A stretch of 64,000 bases of DNA from Sinosporangium siamense. Lineage in GTDB: Bacteria > Actinomycetota > Actinomycetes > Streptosporangiales > Streptosporangiaceae. A model generated the notes under the pieces. It searched no databases, was not told the origin of the DNA, and saw nothing but the letters and a program-made list of their open reading frames with translations. Both the position numbers and the translations under genes were made by a program. Location of the stretch: contig NZ_BOOW01000009.1 in NCBI RefSeq assembly GCF_016863435.1, forward strand, positions 124,001 to 188,000. The letters are read 5' to 3'. Numbering within the stretch: position 1 is the first letter of the stretch; every line of letters begins with the position of its first letter. Of this stretch, positions 43,984-52,545 are shown in pieces.

Positions 43984-46971
43984 TTGAGGCCCGCAGCGAA
44001 CCCCTCGAACGCAGCGGCGATCCCGCCTGCCGCCGCGGCCCCGGCGGCCGGACACTTACGCCAGGGCGACGACGGCGGCTCACCGGCGGCCGGGGCGGCG
44101 CGGGGTCAGGCCCTCGATGTGGGGAGCCGGCTCGCACCGCACAACTGGCGGGTGCGCACCCGGCTGATCGCCCTCATCGTGGTTCCCACGGCTGTGGCCG
44201 TACTCCTCGGCAGCCTGCGCGTCTTCACTTCCGTGAGCAGCGCCACCGAGTACGGCAGAGCCGAGGTGGCGGCGCAGTTCGTCGGCCTCCTCGGGGACCT
44301 GTCCCACGAACTGCAATATGAACGCGACCTCTCCGCCCGCTTCGTGGCGGCCGGGCGCCGGAGCGACGACGAAGCGCAGGTCACCGAGCAAAGACTTGTC
44401 GTCGACACCGCCGTCACCCGGATGAAATATCAATCCGGGCTCATCGGCGACGCACTTTCGGACAGCGCGAGGGGCAAACTCAGCCACGTCACGGGCCGGC
44501 TCGAAGGCCTCGTCTCCCTGCGCGCCGTCGTCTCCAAGAGCCGCATGCCTCCGCTGCCCGTGATCGAGAAATACTCGTTCACGCTGGAGGACATCATCGG
44601 TCTCTACGACGAGATGGTGCAGGGCAGCGGCGACGAGTCCTTCACCGCCACCCGCGCCGCGCTCACCGCCCTGGCACGGGCCAAGGAGGAGGGATCCAAG
44701 CAGCGCGGGATCCTGGCCGTGGGGATCACCGCCGGGCGGCTCGACCCCGCCGAGAACGAGGCGTACAACCAGGCCCGATCCCGGCAGAGCAGCGCCCTTG
44801 ATACCTTCCTCGTCACGGCCTCCGCCGAGCAGCGCCAGCTTTACAGCGACACCGTGACCGGCCAGCGCATCGACCGCGCCGCCTTTCTCGCCATGCGCGC
44901 GACCGTACTCCAGGACCAGGGCCTCTCCCTCAAAGAGCTTGCGCCCGGCGACGACCTCAGCCGCTGGTTCGAGGCCATGAACGAGACCCTCACCCGCATG
45001 CACAAGGTCGAGCGGGACCTCTCGGACTCGCTCGCCCTGCACAGCCGCGACGTGCGGGCCTCCGACACCAGCCTCGCCCTGGTCAACGCGAGCGTCGTCG
45101 CCGGACTGCTGGTGCTGGTCCTCGTCATCACCCTGTTCATGGCCCGCTCCCTGGTGCTGCCGCTGCGGCGGCTGCGCAGCGAGGCCCTGGAGGTGGCCGA
45201 GATCCGCCTCCCCACCGTCGTGGAGAAACTCCGCGAAGCCTCCCCGGGCACCGAACCCCCACAAGTGCAGCCCATGAGAGTGGTCTCGGCCGACGAGATC
45301 GGCGAGGTCGCGCGGGCCTTCGACGAGGTGCACCGCGAAGCCGTACGGCTGGCCGGAGAGGAATCCCGGCTCCGCGGCAACATCAACGCGATGTTCGTCA
45401 ACCTCTCCCGCCGCACCCAGACCCTCGTCGAGCGGCAAATCTCCCTGATCGACGGCCTTGAGCAGGGAGAAGGCGATGAGAAACGGCTGGACGACCTGTT
45501 TAAACTCGACCACCTGGCCACCCGCATGCGCAGGAACAGCGAGAACCTCCTGGTTCTCGCCGGTCAGGAGCCACCTCGCCGGTGGAGCCGGCCGGTGGAG
45601 CTCGTGGACGTCGTGCGGGCCTCCCTTTCGGAGGTCGAGAACTACGAGCGCGTGAACATCCGGGTCCCCTCCGGCATCACCGTCAGCGGCCTGGCCGTCA
45701 ACGACGTCATCCACCTGCTCGCCGAGCTGGTCGAGAACGCCATCTCCTTCTCGCCGCGCGAGACGCGCGTGATTGTGGCCGCCAACCGCATCGACGGGGG
45801 AGCGGTCATGCTGCTCATCACAGACTCGGGCATCGGCATGACCGGCGACGAGCTCACGAATGCGAACTGGCGCCTCAGCAACCCACCCAACGTGGACGTC
45901 TCGGTCTCGCGGCGCATGGGGCTGTTCGTGGTGTCCAAACTCGCCCGCAGGCACCACATCCGCGTGCAACTCCGCCCGCATGACACAGGCGGCCTGACCG
46001 CCATGGTCCTCCTGCCGGACGCACTCACCGGCGTCGGCACCCAGGCGATGTTCGGCGCAGGGTACGGTCTGCCGGCCTCAGCCGATTCCGGACTCAGCGA
46101 ACTGCAGTCCGCCCCTTCCCACGGTCCCAAGGACGCGGGCGGCTCGTGGAACCCCGAACTCACCCCCGCCGGCGGCACCCCGTGGCCGCCCCGGGCGGGG
46201 CAGTCGAAGGACTGGAATTTCGCGGTGGAGTCCCTGCTCCCGGCCCCGGTCCCGGCCGTCGCCGAACCGCAGGAGACCGTGGACCGGTGGTACGACGACC
46301 GCGGCGGCTTCCCGCCCCCGCCCGTCGACCACCTGGAGCACGTGGTCAGGCCCGACCCGGCGTCCGACACCTTCCCGCCGCACCTGCCGATCGGGGGGTT
46401 CGTCGACCAGGAAGCCGCGACGGGCCCGCTGCCCCCGCTGCCGCCCGACCCGGCGTTCGGCCCCCCACAGCACTCGTCCCCCGTGCGTGAGCTGCCCCAT
46501 CTGCCCTCCTCCCGGCTTTCGAACCCCGGGCGGGAGGAGGAGTTCCTCCCGATCTTCGCCTCCATCGAGTCCGCGTGGTTCCGCCAGACGCGCACCGACG
46601 ACGATCAGCCGGAATCCGACAAGCCGCCGCAGGACTGGGACGCCGTCGCCTCCGACCCCGGCTGGAACGCGGCCGAGGTCGTCAACGCCCCGGTCAACGA
46701 GGGCTCCACCGCCTCCGGACTGCCCAAGCGGGTGCCGAAGGCCAACCTGGTGCCCGGAGCGGCGGAGCCGCTCTCCGAGCAGAAGACGCCGAAACCGGAG
46801 CCGGCCTCTCCCGAGCGGATGCGCAGCAGACTTGCCGAATATCAGCAGGGCATCAAGGCCGCCCGCGCCGACATAGGCGACGGCAAGGTGCGGCTACCTG
46901 GCCCCTCGGGAGAGGAGCAGGCCGACGACGATTCCTCGGCGGATCCGCCCGCCGAGGAGGGGACGGAGTGA
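43984..46971 (+). CDS. cvnA: Conservon 4 nitrate-sensor-like membrane histidine kinase CvnA
   Basis: This 995-aa sensor kinase probably starts at TTG 43984, 8 nt after GAGAGG. It has NWRVRTRL plus TM1, an extracellular NIT helical region, TM2 near [35 protein letters not shown] (His near 510) and HATPase motifs ELVENAISFSP, DSGIGM and RMGLFVVS. The tail has no strong repeats but keeps EFLPIFASIESAWF, GLPKRVPKANLVPG and RSRLAEYQQGIKAARAD. Despite an intact kinase, the unit lacks cvnB and cvnD. Its stop overlaps a 49-codon ORF by GTGA, exactly as the other kinases overlap cvnB. Confidence 0.88.
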   Translation: MRPAANPSNAAAIPPAAAAPAAGHLRQGDDGGSPAAGAARGQALDVGSRLAPHNWRVRTRLIALIVVPTAVAVLLGSLRVFTSVSSATEYGRAEVAAQFVGLLGDLSHELQYERDLSARFVAAGRRSDDEAQVTEQRLVVDTAVTRMKYQSGLIGDALSDSARGKLSHVTGRLEGLVSLRAVVSKSRMPPLPVIEKYSFTLEDIIGLYDEMVQGSGDESFTATRAALTALARAKEEGSKQRGILAVGITAGRLDPAENEAYNQARSRQSSALDTFLVTASAEQRQLYSDTVTGQRIDRAAFLAMRATVLQDQGLSLKELAPGDDLSRWFEAMNETLTRMHKVERDLSDSLALHSRDVRASDTSLALVNASVVAGLLVLVLVITLFMARSLVLPLRRLRSEALEVAEIRLPTVVEKLREASPGTEPPQVQPMRVVSADEIGEVARAFDEVHREAVRLAGEESRLRGNINAMFVNLSRRTQTLVERQISLIDGLEQGEGDEKRLDDLFKLDHLATRMRRNSENLLVLAGQEPPRRWSRPVELVDVVRASLSEVENYERVNIRVPSGITVSGLAVNDVIHLLAELVENAISFSPRETRVIVAANRIDGGAVMLLITDSGIGMTGDELTNANWRLSNPPNVDVSVSRRMGLFVVSKLARRHHIRVQLRPHDTGGLTAMVLLPDALTGVGTQAMFGAGYGLPASADSGLSELQSAPSHGPKDAGGSWNPELTPAGGTPWPPRAGQSKDWNFAVESLLPAPVPAVAEPQETVDRWYDDRGGFPPPPVDHLEHVVRPDPASDTFPPHLPIGGFVDQEAATGPLPPLPPDPAFGPPQHSSPVRELPHLPSSRLSNPGREEEFLPIFASIESAWFRQTRTDDDQPESDKPPQDWDAVASDPGWNAAEVVNAPVNEGSTASGLPKRVPKANLVPGAAEPLSEQKTPKPEPASPERMRSRLAEYQQGIKAARADIGDGKVRLPGPSGEEQADDDSSADPPAEEGTE

Positions 46972-47117
46972 ACACGTGCCATAACAGGCTGTTCGGCGAG
47001 GCTGCCCGTCTCGCCGATTCGGCACATATCCATCGTGACTGGGAGGTTTTCGCGGGCCTGGAAATGGATACCCGACGTAGGGCGCGTGCTAGGCGTCGGC
47101 TGAGCCAAGGGAGGTAG
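46968..47117 (+). CDS. 49-codon ORF in the cvnB position of conservon 4
   Basis: This short frame starts with GTG overlapping the kinase stop (GTGA) and ends 4 nt before cvnC4. The 49-aa product begins VNTCHNRLFGEAARLADSAH and ends in an Arg-rich stretch (TRRRARARRRLSQGR). It shows no similarity to the roadblock domain of CvnB1-3. It may be a new small partner protein, or merely the scar left by deletion of cvnB that keeps cvnC coupled to the kinase. Its end carries the AAGGGAGG site for cvnC4. Confidence 0.5.
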   Translation: MNTCHNRLFGEAARLADSAHIHRDWEVFAGLEMDTRRRARARRRLSQGR

Positions 47118-47121
47118 CGGC

Positions 47122-47526
47122 TTGAAGGGGCAGGGATGGGACGACCGGCGAGACGATGATCGGGGTGCGGTCGAGCCAGCACATTCCGAACCGATGTCGC
47201 CGGTGCGCCCCTACGCCATGACAAGGGGACGTACGGCACCGCGTATCGATTTGGCGGTCGAAGCACTGGTGTCTTCGGCTACGGTGCAGAATTCCGATGC
47301 CTCCCTCTACACCCCGGAATATCAGGCGATCAGCGTGTTGTGCCGACAGGTCCGGTCGGTGGCGGAGATCTCGGCTCTGCTCCGCATTCCCCTCGGCGTC
47401 ATCCGGGTCGTGATCGCGGACATGGCCGAGGAGGGGCTTGTCATCCTGCACCAACCGCAACTCAACGCGGGCACACCTGAGCTGGGGCTCTTGGAACGCG
47501 TCCTGATCGGGCTCCGCCGGTTGTAA
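47122..47526 (+). CDS. cvnC: Conservon 4 DUF742 protein CvnC
   Basis: This 134-aa DUF742 protein starts at TTG 47122 with AAGGGAGG upstream. The core is VRPYAMTRGRTAPRIDLAVE, LCRQVRSVAEISALLRIPLG, VVIADMAEEGLVILHQ and LERVLIGLRRL. In the other units the codons for LSGLRRL contain the GTG start of cvnD; here S is replaced by I and the GTG is absent, matching the loss of cvnD. It is the last gene before ffh. Confidence 0.88.
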   Translation: MKGQGWDDRRDDDRGAVEPAHSEPMSPVRPYAMTRGRTAPRIDLAVEALVSSATVQNSDASLYTPEYQAISVLCRQVRSVAEISALLRIPLGVIRVVIADMAEEGLVILHQPQLNAGTPELGLLERVLIGLRRL

Positions 47527-47832
47527 CACCTCGTACTCTGGCCACTTCGCTCTCCCCACGCCTCACATGGCGAGGCTCCCACCTGGGGTGGGTGGTGTGG
47601 TTTGCTTGATGTGCCTGTTTCCCCCCTCGGTGCCTTCTGAGGCTTGTGCCGTGCTCCTGTGGGCGTTGTGCCTCGCGCTCCCGTCCCCTCGCTGCCTTTG
47701 GCCCCGTCCCCTCAGGGCTCCGATGGCCGACCGGAATCCGCGAGAAACCCCGGCGACGCCGTGAGCGGATAGGCTGGGAGGCCAAGTCGCAGACCAACCA
47801 GGATCTTTTCGCTTCGAGGACTGGCCAATCAC
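47527..47832. other. Gap between conservon 4 and ffh
   Basis: About 300 bp without a supportable gene. A short hairpin (CCCACC at 47578-47583 with GGTGGG at 47587-47592) may end conservon 4 transcription weakly. The rest should contain the ffh promoter. There is no trace of a cvnD GTPase in any frame. Confidence 0.5.
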
Positions 47833-49398
47833 GTGTTCGAGACGCTTTCCGACCGGCTGACATCGGTCTTCTCCTCCCTTCGTGCCAAAGGACGGCTGTC
47901 CGACGCCGACATCGACGCCACCTGCCGCGAGATTCGCATCGCCCTGCTTGAGGCCGACGTCGCGCTTCCCGTGGTGAAGGCGTTCGTCGCCCAGGTCAAG
48001 GAGCGTGCCCGCGGCGTCGAGGTGTCCCAGGCACTCAACCCCGCGCAGCAAGTCGTCAAGATCGTCAACGAAGAGCTGATCCAGATCCTGGGCGGTGAGA
48101 CCCGGCGGCTCCGCTACGCCAAGAACCCGCCCTCGGTGATCATGCTCGCAGGTCTGCAGGGTGCCGGTAAGACGACCCTCGCCGGCAAACTCGCCCGCTG
48201 GTTGCGCGAGCAGGGCCACGTGCCCCTGCTGGTCGCCTGTGACCTGCAGCGCCCCAACGCGGTCCAGCAGCTTCAGGTCATGGCCGAGCGCGCCGAGGTC
48301 GCGGTCTACGCCCCCGAGCCCGGCAACGGCGTCGGCGACCCCATCGCGGTCGCCCGCCAGTCGCTTGAGCACGCCACCCGCCAGCAGCACGACATCGTGG
48401 TCATCGACACCGCCGGACGCCTCGGCATCGACCAGGAGATGATGCAGCAGGCCGCAGACATCCGCGCCGCGGTCAACCCCGACGAGGTCCTCTTCGTCGT
48501 CGACGCCATGATCGGTCAGGACGCGGTCACCACCGCCCAGGCGTTCATGGACGGCGTGGGCTTCGACGGCGTCGTGCTCACCAAGCTCGACGGCGACGCC
48601 CGCGGCGGTGCCGCGCTCTCCGTGCGCCACATCACCGGCAAGCCCATCATGTTCGCCTCCACAGGCGAAAAGCTCGATGATTTTGACGTCTTCCACCCCG
48701 ACCGGATGGCATCCCGCATCCTGGACATGGGTGACGTCCTCACCCTCATCGAGCAGGCTCAGCGCACGTTCGACGAGCAGGAGGCGGCCAAGGTCGCCGG
48801 CAAGCTCGCCTCCGGCGACAACTTCACGCTTGAGGACTTCCTTGAGCAGATGATGATGGTGCGCCGGATGGGCCCCATCAAGAACCTCCTCGGCATGATG
48901 CCCGGCATGGGGCAGATGCGCGATCAGCTCAACGAGATCGACGATCGCCACCTCGACCGCATCGCCGCGATCATCCGTTCCATGACCCCCGGCGAGCGGG
49001 CCGACCCCAAGATGATCAACGGCTCCCGCCGGGCCCGCATCGCCAAGGGGTCCGGCGTCACCGTGACCGAGGTCGGCAACCTCGTCATCCGCTTCTTCGA
49101 GGCCCAGAAGATGATGAAGCGCGTGGCCGGCGGCATCGGCCTCCCCGGCATGCCGGGCGGGCGCAAGGGCAAGGCCGCCGCCCAGCAGAAGAAGGGCAAG
49201 AAGGGGCGCAGGGTCAGCGGCGACCCCCGCAAGGCCGCCCTCGGCAAGGCCGGGGCGGGCTCCTCCGCCGACGGCGGCGCCCAGCCCAAGCAGCCGGGCC
49301 TCGGCGCGCTGGGCAACCTCGGCGGCAAGCTGCCTCCGGGGCTCGAGCTTCCTCCGGGCTTTGATCCGTCTAAGTTCAAGTTCCCGGGTCAGAAGTAG
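47833..49398 (+). CDS. ffh: Signal recognition particle GTPase Ffh
   Basis: This 521-aa SRP54 protein binds signal peptides and SRP RNA and delivers ribosomes to FtsY. It has the N domain (LSDRLTSVFSSLRAKGRL), the GTPase with P-loop GLQGAGKTT, DTAGRLGID and TKLDGDARGGAALS, and a Met-rich M domain (EQMMMVRRMG, NLLGMMPGMGQMRDQ). A Gly/Lys-rich tail of about 80 residues is typical of actinobacteria. The GTG at 47833 follows a weak site. A strong terminator follows. Confidence 0.97.
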   Translation: MFETLSDRLTSVFSSLRAKGRLSDADIDATCREIRIALLEADVALPVVKAFVAQVKERARGVEVSQALNPAQQVVKIVNEELIQILGGETRRLRYAKNPPSVIMLAGLQGAGKTTLAGKLARWLREQGHVPLLVACDLQRPNAVQQLQVMAERAEVAVYAPEPGNGVGDPIAVARQSLEHATRQQHDIVVIDTAGRLGIDQEMMQQAADIRAAVNPDEVLFVVDAMIGQDAVTTAQAFMDGVGFDGVVLTKLDGDARGGAALSVRHITGKPIMFASTGEKLDDFDVFHPDRMASRILDMGDVLTLIEQAQRTFDEQEAAKVAGKLASGDNFTLEDFLEQMMMVRRMGPIKNLLGMMPGMGQMRDQLNEIDDRHLDRIAAIIRSMTPGERADPKMINGSRRARIAKGSGVTVTEVGNLVIRFFEAQKMMKRVAGGIGLPGMPGGRKGKAAAQQKKGKKGRRVSGDPRKAALGKAGAGSSADGGAQPKQPGLGALGNLGGKLPPGLELPPGFDPSKFKFPGQK

Positions 49399-49416
49399 GC
49401 CGGAGAGATCTGATAA

Positions 49417-49451
49417 GCGTTCGGCCCCGCGGGTGTCGCGGGGCCGAACGC
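49417..49451 (+). terminator. Rho-independent terminator of ffh
   Basis: A perfect 15-bp stem (GCGTTCGGCCCCGCG at 49417-49431, complement at 49437-49451) with a 5-nt loop is followed directly by TTTTC. It lies 18 nt after the ffh stop. Confidence 0.92.
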
Positions 49452-49704
49452 TTTTCTTCGTCATTCAGGGGAGTCCGGCTTGAGGGCGTTAGTCGGCGGC
49501 GGCGTTCCATCGCCATCCAGTCAAGATCGCATAAGCGGGTACGGCAGGAGCCCGATGGAGGTGTGCCGAGTGGGGCCGCCTGGGGGCGCTTCTCTCACGC
49601 GGCACAGTGCTTGCGGTTCTGACGGCGGGGGCCCTTGTGCACCGCCGGGGCTTCCCCAAGGGCTTTGCGCGGCTTTTCGCCCACCCGTGTCCGGTGTAGC
49701 CGGG

Positions 49705-50814
49705 TCACCTGTCCGGCTCTGATGTGGCCGACGCGCTGGGGTTGGCCGAAGGCGCGGATCTCCGTTTCCTCCGGCTTCCGCCGTACAGTGCCGCTGCCCC
49801 CAGGCCGAGGGCGGCCACTCCAAACGCACCCGTGACGCCGATTTGTGCGCCTGTGAAGGGAAGCTCCGGACCGTGCAGGTCATATGGGCCGTAGACCCGG
49901 CCGGCACTGTAGGTGTGCACCTTGTCTTCCTCGTCGACGTGTCCGGTGCCGCAGTCGTCGTCGCGATCGTCGCGGCATTCGTGATGTGATGGCCGGTGCT
50001 TGCTGGGGATCGGGTTAGGCGTGCGGATATGCGGCGGTTCGGGGGTGGGGGCCGGGGGAGTGGGGGTAGGGCTTGGGCTCGGCTCGGTGCCGCAGGTCGC
50101 CCGCGCGTCGCCCAGCGAGACCGAGACGAGTGGGCCGTCGTGGACGACCCTTCCCTCCACGTTCAGCAGCCGGCCCGCGACCGAGATCGTCGTGCGTGCC
50201 GAGGCGGTGAGGGGCGTCGCGGCCTCTTGGAACCGGTTCAGCGTGGCGGTCGGCGTGCCGGTGGCGACGCTGGGATAGCCGATTTGAGAGCCGGTGACCG
50301 GAATGCTGCTCTCGCCGTCCCCGATGAGGACATTCGCGACCATCGGCACATTGACCGCGGCCTGCACCGTCGAGGCACCCGGCGGAGCGCATCGGGCGGA
50401 CGTGTGCAGGGACGCGACACTGATCAAATCCGGCCCACCTGGCTTGAGCCGTACGCTCGTCACATTGTGGGTGTTCTCCGCGCTCCATCGGCTCGTCGCC
50501 GGGTCGCCCATGGTTGTCGTGTTCGTGGCGGCGATGCTCACCAGGCTTCGCACATTGTCCGGATCGACGGAGAGATCGGCCGTGGTGACGCCCCCGCCGG
50601 CACCCGTCGCGACAGCACCCCATGTGCCGTCGAATCCCGGCTGCGGCAGGGCGGGCACACCCTCCATGTGCAGTCGCACGGCAGTGGCGTCCGACGAATC
50701 CCCGTCCGCGTGCACCGGCCCAAGGCCGATCAAGGTGGAGAGCACGGCTATCGCCGCGGCCCCCAGCGTGGCACCGGACGCCCAGGTGAACGGGGGTGCG
50801 GACGTGCTGCTCAT
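49705..50814 (-). CDS. Secreted surface protein with C-terminal LPxTG-like sorting signal
   Basis: This 369-aa protein has a signal peptide (hydrophobic core LGAAAIAVLSTLIGLG, cleavage near VHA-D). A beta-rich domain of about 200 residues with two Cys positions follows, resembling choice-of-anchor-P type actinobacterial proteins. A Pro/Thr/Ser-rich linker and a His/Asp/Glu-rich patch (KHRPSHHECRDDRDDDCG) come next. The C terminus is a sorting signal: LPFTG, a hydrophobic helix and a GGSRRKRR charged tail. A sortase would anchor it to the wall. The ATG at 50814 has GGGAGA upstream. It is transcribed opposite to ffh and rpsP. Function is unknown. Confidence 0.78.
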   Translation of the reverse strand: MSSTSAPPFTWASGATLGAAAIAVLSTLIGLGPVHADGDSSDATAVRLHMEGVPALPQPGFDGTWGAVATGAGGGVTTADLSVDPDNVRSLVSIAATNTTTMGDPATSRWSAENTHNVTSVRLKPGGPDLISVASLHTSARCAPPGASTVQAAVNVPMVANVLIGDGESSIPVTGSQIGYPSVATGTPTATLNRFQEAATPLTASARTTISVAGRLLNVEGRVVHDGPLVSVSLGDARATCGTEPSPSPTPTPPAPTPEPPHIRTPNPIPSKHRPSHHECRDDRDDDCGTGHVDEEDKVHTYSAGRVYGPYDLHGPELPFTGAQIGVTGAFGVAALGLGAAALYGGSRRKRRSAPSANPSASATSEPDR

Positions 50815-51157
50815 GCGTGATCTCCCATGGTCTTGCATTAAAGGGAGGGAGCGGGGAACGTTATGCGGGGCGACACGCGGTGGGCAGGGGAATTACCGAC
50901 CTGAGGGAAAACGAGGGGAAAGCCTTTTCGGCGCGGTGTGTTCCGTCCCGCCGGGGGGCAGGGTTCTGATGATCGGCGTGGTGAGTGTACGGTCGCACCC
51001 CTGTTCGTCTGGCACAATGGTGCGTTGGAACATCGTGGCCATGCGGGTGCCCTCTCACCCCCGCTGGATCGCGCCTGTCCCTCGGGCGGTCTCGCGTCGT
51101 GCCCCACTCGATGAGATGCCGTTCACTCACGCTTAAAGTCCAGGAGAGACCACACCC
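50815..51157. promoter_or_regulatory. Divergent promoter region upstream of rpsP
   Basis: About 340 bp between the surface-protein start and rpsP, with no supportable gene. It should hold the ribosomal operon promoter and a leader; AGGAGA lies 13 nt before the rpsP GTG. No clear riboswitch fold was recognised. Confidence 0.5.
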
Positions 51158-51625
51158 GTGGCAGTCAAGATCAAGCTCAAGCGGCTCGGCATGATCCGCA
51201 ACCCGCAGTACCGCATCGTCATCGCCGACAGCCGCACCAAGCGCGACGGTCGGGCGATCGAGGAGATCGGTCTTTACCACCCGAAGGAGACCCCCTCGCG
51301 CATCGAGGTCGACTCCGAGCGGGCGCAATACTGGCTGGGTGTCGGCGCGCAGCCGACCGAGCCCGTGCTCAAGATCTTCAAGCTCACCGGCGACTGGCAG
51401 AAGTTCAAGGGCCTGCCCGCCCCCGAGCCGCTGAAGGTGGCCGAGCCCAAGGCCGACCGCCACGCGGTTTACGAGGCGGCCGCCAAGGAGGCCCTCGGCG
51501 GTGACACCGGTGCGCCGGCCACCACCCCGAAGAAGACCAAGAAGACCGTCAAGGCCGACGAGCCCGCGGCCGAGACCCCGGCCGCTGAGCCGGCGGCAGA
51601 GACCAAGCCGGAAGGCGAGGCCTGA
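51158..51625 (+). CDS. rpsP: 30S ribosomal protein S16
   Basis: This 155-aa S16 starts at GTG and begins [20 protein letters not shown] with [20 protein letters not shown], the conserved S16 core. The Ala/Lys/Glu/Pro-rich tail of about 60 residues is a known actinobacterial extension, longer than in E. coli (82 aa). It leads the operon rpsP-khpA-rimM-trmD-rplS. Confidence 0.97.
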   Translation: MAVKIKLKRLGMIRNPQYRIVIADSRTKRDGRAIEEIGLYHPKETPSRIEVDSERAQYWLGVGAQPTEPVLKIFKLTGDWQKFKGLPAPEPLKVAEPKADRHAVYEAAAKEALGGDTGAPATTPKKTKKTVKADEPAAETPAAEPAAETKPEGEA

Positions 51626-51626
51626 G

Positions 51627-51869
51627 GTGATCGAGGAGGCCCTCGAGCACCTGGTTAAGGGCATCGTCGAGCATTCCGACGACGTCCGGGTCCGCGCACG
51701 CCGCATTCGCAGCGGGCGCGTGCTTGAGGTCCGGGTCCACCCTGAGGACCTCGGCAAGGTCATCGGACGTGGCGGTCGCACGGCCAAGGCCCTGCGCACC
51801 GTGGTCAACGCGCTGGCGGAGGGCAAATACGTCCGGGTCGACCTGCTCGACCTCCACGAGGTCCGCTAG
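51627..51869 (+). CDS. khpA: KH-domain RNA-binding protein KhpA
   Basis: This 80-aa KH protein binds RNA and sits, as usual, between rpsP and rimM. It reads VIEEALEHLVKGIVEHSDDV and has the GKVIGRGGRTAKALRTVVNA nucleic-acid loop (GxxG as GRGG). The GTG start is one base after the rpsP stop. Longer frames that start within rpsP are artefacts. Confidence 0.93.
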   Translation: MIEEALEHLVKGIVEHSDDVRVRARRIRSGRVLEVRVHPEDLGKVIGRGGRTAKALRTVVNALAEGKYVRVDLLDLHEVR

Positions 51870-51890
51870 GTCGTCCGCAAGGCATGTCAG

Positions 51891-51922
51891 GAGCGGCCCA
51901 CGACTTCGGTCGTGGGCCGCTC
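51891..51922 (+). terminator. Hairpin with TTCG tetraloop after khpA
   Basis: A perfect 14-bp stem (GAGCGGCCCACGAC at 51891-51904, complement at 51909-51922) is closed by a TTCG loop, 21 nt after khpA. There is no T tract; it may terminate or attenuate before rimM. Confidence 0.75.
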
Positions 51923-52022
51923 AGCCGTTGCACACCCCTCGCTCGGACCGGACATCCGGCTCGGAGAGGATGGAAACGGCGCCTCTGTTATCCGCTATTG
52001 ATCGCATAAGGACAGTTTTCAC

Positions 52023-52541
52023 GTGCAGCTTGTCGTGGGCCGCATCGGCCGACCACACGGACTCCGCGGCGAGGTGACCGTCGAGGTGCGCACCGACGAC
52101 CCCGGCCTGCGCTTCGCCATCGGCACCGCCATCGCCACCCAGCCCGCCGAGACCGGCCCCCTCGTCGTCGAGACCACACGGTGGCACCAGAGCACGCTGC
52201 TCGTGCGCTTCGAGGGCGTGGGCGACCGCGACGGCGCCGAGAGCCTCCGCGGCACCATGCTCGTGATCGACTCCGCGGACATCCCGCTCAGCGACGACCC
52301 CGACGAGTTCCACGACCACCAGTTGATCGGCCTGGCCGTCGAGACCGTCGAGGGGGAGGCCGTCGGCGAGGTGGCCGATGTGCTCCACCACGGCCAAGAT
52401 CTCCTCGTGGTGCGCAAGAAGCAGGGCGGCGACGCCTACATCCCCTTTGTGAAGGCCCTGGTGCCCGTCATAGACGTCGAAGCCGGCCGCCTGGTCGTCG
52501 ACGCCCCGCCCGGCCTTCTGGACGCGAACGAGACCGACTGA
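52023..52541 (+). CDS. rimM: 16S rRNA processing protein RimM
   Basis: This 172-aa ribosome maturation factor assists 30S head assembly. It begins [19 protein letters not shown], the family hallmark, and its C-terminal PRC-barrel part has [27 protein letters not shown] and [20 protein letters not shown]. The GTG start has AAGGA 11 nt upstream. Its stop lies 4 nt before trmD. Confidence 0.96.
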   Translation: MQLVVGRIGRPHGLRGEVTVEVRTDDPGLRFAIGTAIATQPAETGPLVVETTRWHQSTLLVRFEGVGDRDGAESLRGTMLVIDSADIPLSDDPDEFHDHQLIGLAVETVEGEAVGEVADVLHHGQDLLVVRKKQGGDAYIPFVKALVPVIDVEAGRLVVDAPPGLLDANETD

Positions 52542-52545
52542 TCCC

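Noticed and set aside
47527-47832. 4.5S/SRP RNA gene next to ffh
   Set aside because: Only a short 6-bp hairpin is seen; no sequence resembling the conserved SRP RNA domain IV was found.
1754-47832. Prophage or integrative element as the cause of the insert
   Set aside because: No integrase, tRNA attachment site, transposase or phage structural gene is visible; GC content and codon use match the chromosome.
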